Below, piece after piece: positions 56,457 to 64,000 of a DNA stretch of 64,000 bases; the stretch's first letter is position 1, and each line of letters starts with the position of its first letter. The position numbers were made by a program, and so were the translations under genes. The DNA comes from Lasiodiplodia sp. COLG20 (taxonomy: Eukaryota > Ascomycota > Dothideomycetes > Botryosphaeriales > Botryosphaeriaceae): NCBI GenBank assembly GCA_009801085.1, contig VNWV01000006.1:992001-1056000 (forward strand). The letters run 5' to 3'. Below the pieces are notes generated by a model, which saw nothing but the letters and a program-made list of their open reading frames with translations, searched no databases and had not been told where the DNA came from.

Positions 56457-58876
56457 TCAAACCTCGACTCCGGCCATGACTTCATCCATATCTCCCCCCT
56501 CGTCAAACTCATCCGCAGCATCCCGCATCTGCACCTCCCGATCCGGTGCATCCATCAGCATCTTAATCTCATCTTCCTGCCTCTGCTTCTGGTACTTTCT
56601 CAAATCTTCCGCTCCCCACACGCTGATTCCTTCTGCTAGTTGATGGCCGAAGCTCTTGCTCATATCTCGCAAGAACTTCTTGGCCATCGCTGCCGCCTGG
56701 TCGATACTCATGTTCGAGTCGGCGTCTGAAAGATGTTGCGCAATCCACTTGGGCAGCTGATTGCGCTTGTTCCTGAAGCGCTTGTCCGCCAGGACCATGA
56801 TTCCGTAATCGTCCTTGCCGCGCAAGACACGTCCCAAACACTGCGCGGCGTGACGCATGGCGTCGAAGGAGAGAAAGTCGTTTTCGCGGATGTGGTACGT
56901 CTCCCGCAGGAACTCGAGGCGGGCCTTGAGGATGCGGGACTCGGTATACTGGAAAGGAACGCCGATGCACAGTACGGTGCGGCCGTAGTGATGGTCGAAG
57001 TCGATGCCCTCGCTGACCTTGCCACGAGCGACGCAAAGGAGGACGGCACCGCGGCCGTTGTTACATGCCGTGCGGTAGGTCTCAAGGGCGAGCGAGGTCT
57101 CCTGGGCGTCGGGCGTCTCGACGAGGATCAGCTTGTAGCGCCAGACGTCGTCGAGAATGCCCATGCCCTGCCACTGGCTGATGACGGACTCCATGTACAG
57201 GTAACTGGGGAAGAAGACGACGATGCCGTCGGGAGTAAGCTTGCAAAACTCTCGGAGCAGAACGCCGTAGTTTTTGACGACGTTGGGGTCGTTGCGGACT
57301 CCGAAGCTGGAGCTGATGGCCGCTTGATCGCTTCCTCTGGTGACGACCATGGGCAAAAACGACTTTCGAGCCAGAGTCATGGTGTAGGATTCTTGTACGA
57401 CCGTTGAGAAATTGAGCATCTTCGGATACATGTCGAGAGGCGAGATTGTTCCGGAGGTGATGATGACCGAACTGAAGCGCTCAAACACCGGCTTGATGGC
57501 GATGGAGGCATCCAGGCACGTGAAGTGGAAGATCGGATTCGGCACGGTGGCACCTTCGGCCTCGTACGGCTCGAGGATGAGGAGGAACCCAGTGTCGTAC
57601 GTAGCCACTAGCGTCGCGAACGTCGCAACCTCCTGCAGGGGCTGATAATCTTCGATATTGGTCAGCTCCAGCGTTCTTACGAGAGAAGTCAAGCGCTCGG
57701 CACAAAATCGCAGAGGTTTGCGCTCGATGAAAGTAAGCTCCTTGAGATGCACCAAGAAGGATGGAGGCGTTTCTGCAACCACATGCAACACTTTCATGCG
57801 AGTCTTGAGATACTCGATGAAGCGTTTCAGGAAGGATACAAAGTGCTCTGCTCGCCGAATGTTGCCAGGCACCGCCTCTTTCAGCAGGTCGTCTGGCAGG
57901 GCCGGATTCGACATGAAGGCGTCTTCGTCCCGCGCTTCGTCGGCCGCGCGGAGGCCCTCGACGAGCTTTGCGTATTCGTTGCTCAGCTTCTCGGCGTCGG
58001 TGGCCTTCATCTCGGTAATCTTCCGCTCCAGATTGTTCGCGCCGCGCGTGGCTTTTCTCAAAGAGTCCTCAGTCAGGTCGATACTCAGAGATTCGATACA
58101 GACGTTGTCGATGTTGTGGGCCTCGTCGAAGACGACGATGCAGTCCTTGGACAGCTCTTTGGACACTCGTTCTGCGATCTTCGGGTCGAGCAAGTAGTGA
58201 TAGGAGTAGATGATGACGTTGCAAAAGGGCATCATTCGCCTCGCCGTAAAGTACGGGCATTGCTTGTGCTCTTCTCCGTACCTCAGGATGTCTTCGAAGG
58301 TGAAGACACCCGGAGGGATCAGGTTGTGCGGCTCTAACAAATCCAGGTTGTCGTGGTAGACACAAAGATCGACGTCCTCGCCGCGCTCCTTCTTCTCCTT
58401 GACGAAGCCGGCCGTCAGGCTGCGGCACCTCGCGTCTACTACAGCGCCGTTCTTCTCACGCTTCACCGACGGATGCAAGCACAGGTTCTTGCGGCTGGTG
58501 AGGCCCAGACCGCGGAAGTCTTCCTCGTAGCCGAGCTGCTCGGTCCGGTACTTCATCAGCGCCTTGAGCTCGTGCAGAGCCTTTTCGATCTCAGACATGG
58601 TACGCGAGCAGTAAATCAGCTTGCGCTTCTCGGGCTGGTGTTGCTGGTAGGCAATGATCAGTGACAACAGCGAGACGGTCTTGCCGGTGCCCGAGGGCAT
58701 CTCCAGGATGCAGTTTCCGCCGGCATCGAGGGTGCGTTTCAAATCGCACATATACTTATACTGCTCAGGGTAGATGCGCGGGTATGGGAACAGCACCGGC
58801 AGATCGCTGGCAACGCGTCAGGCAGATGCACGGGGAAGACGGGGGTGGTGTTGACGGACTCGATGTTGAACTTCAT
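56457..58876 (-). CDS. RAD3: TFIIH DNA helicase Rad3/XPD
   Basis: 5'-3' iron-sulfur DNA helicase of TFIIH, needed for nucleotide excision repair and structurally for Pol II initiation. Exon 1 (58876-58860) encodes five residues plus two bases; a 53-bp intron leads to exon 2 (58806-56457), total 788 aa. The spliced start MKFNIDDLPVLFPYPRIYPEQYKYM is the conserved family N-terminus. Walker A PSGTGKT is at residues 43-49; four cysteines of the FeS domain are in KNLCLHP, DARCRSL, DLCVYH and HKQCPYF contexts; DEAH box is VVFDEAHNIDN; helicase motifs V/VI are VARGKVSEGIDF and AAQCLGRVLRGKDDYG. The tail is acidic. The donor is GTCCGT, non-consensus, but required by homology. Complete. Confidence 0.96.
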
Positions 58877-59189
58877 CCTGGCGGATTTCCGGACGCTCGC
58901 CGGGCAGCTTTACGGGGTGGATGGGAGCGAGGAAGCGTTGACGACGTAGTGAGCGCCCAGGAGCAGCACTTCACATTGCCGTTCGCCGCCGGGGAGAGCA
59001 AGCCGCTGCTGACAATGGAGCGCAGATGAGCCGCCTCTTCGCCTTGGCGCGAGTCAGGCGCTAGCGCCGGGAGCAAGCGAGCCTTGGCGCGCGTCTGCCT
59101 GCCGCTGCGTCATCGCCGTCCCGCCATTTTCTGACTCCCCGCCAGCCCGCACCGCGGCAAACACCCGCCTCCGCCGTCCCGCCAACACC
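58877..59189. promoter_or_regulatory. Divergent promoter RAD3 / LTN1, 313 bp
   Basis: Compact GC-rich spacer between opposite ATGs. No TATA box. Both products are constitutive quality-control or repair factors, so a shared housekeeping promoter is plausible (inference). Confidence 0.55.
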
Positions 59190-62100
59190 ATGAGCAAGAA
59201 GGCCAAATCGCAGCCCGGCGGAAGTCGCGCCACCGGCGCCGGCTTTGGAGGCGGCTTCGGCTTCGGCTCCGTTGCGTCCTTCTCAGCCTTCGGCGCCTCG
59301 GCCTCTCCGCTCTCCTACGTATCCGAGCCGCCAGACCTCTCGTCCATTTCCGACGCCAACACGGTCGTTGCCTTCAAGAACCTCTCGAAGAAGGACAGCA
59401 CGACCAAGGCGAAGGCGTTGGAGGACCTGCAGGCGACCGTCACTTCGTCGGGTACGCCGGTGGAGGAGGCTGTGCTCGAGGCCTGGGTGCGTTCTTCTCG
59501 AGCATGGATATATAGGGCACTAGTGTTGATACAGGCGTCTTCTGCCAGGTCCAAATATACCCTCGCACCTCCATTGACACTTCCCGACGAGTCCGCCAGC
59601 TTGCGCACGCGGTTCAGGGCCACATCGCCACGGCATGTGGGAAGCGCATTGCGAGGCACATGCCCAAGGTCGTGGGCGCCTGGCTGACGGGTCTCTACGA
59701 TAATGACAAGTCCGTTTCGTTGGCCGCGCAGGCCTCCTTCAAATCCGTCTTCTCGACGCCGGAAAAGCTGCACAATGTCCGCAAAGCATTCCAGCAACAG
59801 ATCCTCGAGTACTGTCGCAACGTGATCGACAAGGAGACGTCGAGCACTCTGAGTGACGAGAGGAATACGAGCCCGGATGACGCCGAGGCAAAATACAACA
59901 GGGTCATCGCTTCAAGCATCGCGGTCATTGCGAGCCTCCTCACGGAATTATCCGCCGAGGAACTCGCGAAGGAACAGGGCAGCTACGAGGAGGCCGTGCA
60001 GGACGACAGGCTGTGGGACTTTTCTTCGTATAGTGACCCTGCTGTCCGACGGGCCATTCACAGGCTTCTGAGGACATGCATGGCAAAACAGCGCGGTAGG
60101 CCCGGCATCTTGCGCCGCGAACCGTATCAACGCTAACACTCGAGATCTCAGATGCGCTGTCGAGCAACTTGCCGACCATCTCCAAGGCTTACCTATCCAA
60201 CGCGCTCAACTCGGATCAAACCGGTTCGGCGTACGAATTCTCGGAAACGCTGGTCGCCCTCACCAAAATATACCCTACCATTTGGACTGAGCACTACGCA
60301 TCGAAGAAGGCGCCGGTGACCAGGCGTCTGCGGCAGTTCCTGAAGCGTGGATCGCAAGGCGGCCCCCGAGAATATTGGGAGAATGTCAGCAGGATAATAT
60401 CTAACCTGCCCAAGGAAGTGTTACCCTCGGATCCGGCCGAGGCCGTCGAAATACTCAATGCAATCCGCAATGGCATCATCAGCAAAGACGAGCCTCGCTC
60501 AAACATCGGCGCTGCGTACACGGCGTACTTTGATGTCACGACTGCACTCTCCTCAGCATTCTCTGAAGAGGAGCAGCGCAAGCTGTTGACCGAGATGGTG
60601 TTACCGCTCGTACTCCAGTACGTCAGACCGTCCCAAGAGACTGCCACATGGGCCGTCCCGGCTCCTCAAGCGGTGAATCTGATAAGTCAAGCTTTGGCGA
60701 TTCCCTCCATGCCTAAAGTCCTAGAGGCTCAATGGGAGCGGGTGACGGGCGTCTTGATCGAAGACATGAAGACGTCACAACCAGCTCAGGCCAAACACTA
60801 CCAGACATCTCAGAACCAGGTCGACGAAGAGGGTCAAAGGTGGGCTGCCGTAGCATCCAAACTTCTCGAGAAATCTCAGTCCCAGCCTGTTCGCGAGACG
60901 CTTGCGAGATCATCTTCCCAGGTGCTCAAGGAAGCGCTGGAACTTCTAAAGTCCCGAAATGGCAAGCCTTACGGTGCGGCGGGCCTGGTGGAGGCGATGC
61001 TCAAATCCTTCAAGTCGTTCCTGCTTGACGACACCGAATGCAGCGATCTCCTGACATCGTTTGTTACGAATGACCTTCCGTCGCTCTTCTCGTCTCCGTC
61101 ATCTTCCAAATTGGCTTCCATCCTGCGTGCCTACAGCGATCGTCCCGAATTTGAAGACGTCTGGACGAGGACGTTGAAGGCGTGCGTCGACGAGCCTGAG
61201 CCGGAGGCAAAGCTCACCTCTCTGGCCCAGCTTCTGTCCGCGTTGGACTCTCGCGATCAGATCGCCGCGGCGAATCCGGAGCTTCAGGGTCTCATCCTCG
61301 AGAGATTCCGGCTATCCATTCAGGGCCAGGCGGATTGGAGCTTTCCTAAGCAGCTGCTCAAGGGCTCTTCCGTCTTGGCGGACGATACGATAGACACCGT
61401 TTTGTCAGATCTAACGCAATCCCTCTCCATCTCCAGCCAGGCCCAGAACGCGCTCCAGGGCCTTTCCAACATCGTGCAGCAGAGCCCTGATCTCATCAGG
61501 AAATACGTACCCACGCCCGGTGGCTCTGCCTTGCTTCAGAAACTGGTGTCCATCACAGAAAACCCCAACGATGAAGTTGCAGAGCAAGCCTCCGACCTGG
61601 AGACCCGTATCAAGGCGACTCTTTCGGATGGCAACAGCAAAGCTACTCTGAAGAGCTCCATCTTCGACGTCATTTCCAGGGGGCTCGTCGAGGCAGCTGC
61701 TGACTCCGTCTCGCCGAGCACACTCGTGGAGCTCGCAAAGGACCTCTTCAGCGATTACGATATGGAAAAGCAGGAGCTGTCCGAGAACCTTTTGCCTCCT
61801 CACGATGCTTGGGAGGCGGCGCTGAAGCCTTTCTTGGGTATTCCTCCGCATCCAACTTTTGCCATCACGAACCCACTCGGCGGAAGCGTCTACTTAGTCG
61901 AGCCAAGCCAGCAGCCGGCAAAGATGTCCCGGGACTCTGAAGGCTTCTCCCCAGCTTTGAGAATGGCTGCGTACACAGCACGTCTCTTTACCAAAGCTTC
62001 CATCTCGGATCACTTGCCCGTCGAAAGAAAAGCTCAACTGTATAGGCAACTCCTCCTGACTGTTCAGCTGACGAGTGACAACATCAGCCGCGCTACTTCG

Positions 62101-64000
62101 AACGACATCTTCAACGTGTACAACGCTCACACCGAAAACGACGTCGTCGAGGTGGTCGCTGACGTACAAGCTCTGGTCGCCGACTGGATCGCAAAATCGG
62201 GAGAATCGTGGTCTGGAGATGATGGTTCCGAGCACTCCTTCACTCGTGTCGCATGGAACGCTCTCAGGGAATCTTCAAAGGGCATGTCGCCCGAAGCCTT
62301 TTACAATGCACGAGCCTACGCTACCACTATTTCTGAGACGATCGAGATACACGGCTGGCCGAGCAAGGAGACCGCGAAGATGGAAGATGACTTGAAGGAG
62401 ATTCGAAGGAGTGACGGTAAGAAAAATCGACGTAACTCGAACGGCATGGCCTCCTGACTCCGAACAGATACTTTCCTCATCGCATCATTCCTCTACGGCC
62501 ACAGCACCCCGCTGGCATCCCACGGGTCCGCATCCCGCATGTGCAACGAGCTCATCGCACAGTTGACCGGTCACGACATTTCTCGAGACGTGCAAGGGGG
62601 TACGCTGACACGAAGCTCACTTGCATCGCGATGGTATCGTACTGACACTTTCGACAGGCCTGAAGCAGCTCGTGTTGCTCAATGTCATCGTAGCCAACCA
62701 AGATGGCATCACCGACACCATCGCGAAGCAGCGGCTCATCTTCTTTGTCAAACACTTGAGCGAATGGCTCGAACTTCAAGATGGCGAGGCCATCCCTCTC
62801 CCGGTCAGGGCCGAGGTTTACCGCGCCTTCTCGCTGCTTCTCCCGCTCATGAAGGACATCTACGGAGAGCACTGGGAGAGCATTTTGAATTCTCTGATTG
62901 CCTTCTGGTCGTCGGCTGGCCACTTCAAAGACCAGGGTCTCGGGTATGAAGAAGCGATTCCGTGCATACACGCATCGCTCAAGCTCTACTCTACACTCAA
63001 GGGCCTGCAGGCCGACGAGGATCCGAACGAAGACTTGGTCGAGATTTGGAAATCGTCGCAGCCTGCAGCGTCCAACGGGCTGATCGAGCTGCTAAAGCAA
63101 TCGGAAGGGTTGGATGATTACAACCACCAGCCTTTGAAGATTGTCAACGAGGTCCTGTCTCGGCAGATCGGTTCGATTTCCGTCGCTCAACTGGAGAATA
63201 CCGAAGAGCTCTTCCCGCTCCTGGTCACCGAGTCCAGCTCGGTGCAGCAGGCGGCGTTCGACATTTTGCATAAGCAAATACCAGCTGCCCAGGAAGAGAT
63301 CTCTATCAACGCTGCGCTCGAGAAGATGACGGCGCAGCTACCTGACGAACTGCTTTCGCTCGTGCTCGAACCTCCCACCAAAGATGTCGTCGGGGGCTGG
63401 GATTTCAGCAGAGCGATGCCGCTCGGCCTTCGCGGCTACCTCTTTAGCTGGTTGCTCATCTTCGATCACTTTGTCAACTCGGTAAGCCGTACGCTTGTTA
63501 GGTCTGACGCCGTACCACTAACACCGTCTCCAGTCGTACAAGGTCAAGACGGACTACATCGAGCACCTGCAGAAGGAAGGCCACGTGCCGCAGCTCCTTG
63601 ACTTTCTGGCTGAGTTCCTGGGCCACACCAAGGGCAAGCCTGTTGACATTTCCAAATTAGACATTACGCAATACGACCCGCACGCGGCGGACACCCCTCT
63701 GACCGACGCCCACTATCTCACCGCGCATCTCTACTTCCTCACACTCCAGCATCTGCCCTCGCTCGCCAAGTCGTGGTGGATCGACTGCAAGTCGCGTCAA
63801 ACGGTGCTAGCCGTCGAGAGTTGGACAGAGCGCTTCGTCTCGCCGTCCATCGTCACGGCAGCGCTCACGGCAGTTAGCGAGTGGGCCAACAGCGCCGACA
63901 ACGCTGCATCGGACGAGGCGCTGACGGTCAAGGTCAACCAGCGCGGCAAGGAGATTACCGCCGGGTACGAGGTTGACGAGCAGTTCATGACCATCGTTAT
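59190..64000 (+). CDS. LTN1: E3 ubiquitin ligase Listerin (Ltn1/Rkr1), 3' part outside window
   Basis: Ribosome-associated E3 ligase that ubiquitinates nascent chains on stalled 60S subunits. Visible exons 59190-59486, 59549-60095, 60152-62416, 62468-62599, 62658-63481 and 63534 to the edge give about 1510 codons, all in frame. The N-terminus is diagnostic: MSKKAKSQPGGSRATGAGFGG then FSAFGASASPLSYVSEPPDL and the helical-repeat start VVAFKNLSKKDSTTKAKALEDLQ. The rest is long HEAT-like alpha-helical repeats (KMPKVVGAWLTGLYDNDKSVSLAAQ). The catalytic RING-CH domain lies at the C-terminus and is not in this window, so ligase residues cannot be checked. The gene is cut by the window edge, not by mutation. 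Confidence 0.94.

Noticed and set aside
59190..64000. Listerin pseudogene, since no RING is seen
   Set aside because: The frame is intact to the window edge; the RING lies in the unseen 3' part.

Overview
The window is nuclear DNA from a filamentous ascomycete (Pezizomycotina). The evidence is fungal gene architecture (short GT-AG introns, mostly 45-63 bp and up to 132 bp, and compact divergent gene pairs), GC-rich coding sequence, and fungal-specific families: a 6-TM BRE4-like transporter, a RasB-type Ras with a mid-domain insertion, a fungal arylamine N-acetyltransferase, and a type I NLP secreted protein. Some features would fit Dothideomycetes, but the class cannot be settled from this sequence. 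I found no tRNA, rRNA or CRISPR sequence. The left and right edges cut into a kelch membrane-protein gene (possibly) and the Listerin gene (certainly).

Layout. 0-13 kb: kelch-repeat membrane protein (+), PIG3-type quinone oxidoreductase (-), NLP secreted cytolysin (-), a doubtful small gene, a Reb1/TTF-I-like Myb protein (-), then a 2.1 kb gene-free stretch with two copies of a small repeat element. 13-27.6 kb: SEC18/NSF (+), KXD1 (+), a third repeat copy, a divergent pair of an unknown nuclear-looking protein (-) and a BRE4-like transporter (+), and a HAD dehalogenase (+). 28-39.5 kb: a linalool dehydratase/isomerase-like enzyme (-), arylamine N-acetyltransferase (-), an ACSS3-like acyl-CoA synthetase (+) and RAS2/RasB (+). 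39.5-48 kb: a 4.8 kb gene-poor stretch that opens with two perfect palindromes, an AAA+ ATPase (-), and the fourth repeat copy. 48-64 kb: a dense housekeeping block of RPA190 (-) / PRP3 (+) divergent, and RAD3 (-) / LTN1 (+) divergent.

Functionally most genes are core cell machinery: Pol I transcription (RPA190, Reb1-like), splicing (PRP3), TFIIH/repair (RAD3), ribosome-associated quality control (LTN1), vesicle fusion (SEC18), endosome/lysosome-related organelles (KXD1) and signalling (RAS2). Interspersed are single accessory enzymes and the NLP. There is no biosynthetic cluster. AT-rich patches (about 11.6-12.2, 27.7-28.2, 30.5-31.2 and 55.6-56.2 kb) look like old mutated, possibly RIP-affected, intergenic DNA.

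The most unusual structure is a dispersed 190-235 bp element present four times (12.26, 12.50, 21.01 and 47.35 kb). It has degenerate 16-bp terminal inverted repeats and an internal hairpin whose core is exactly 71 bp in every copy. Base changes between copies are matched on the opposite arm at several positions. It behaves like a hairpin MITE or a structured-RNA repeat that I cannot assign to a named family.
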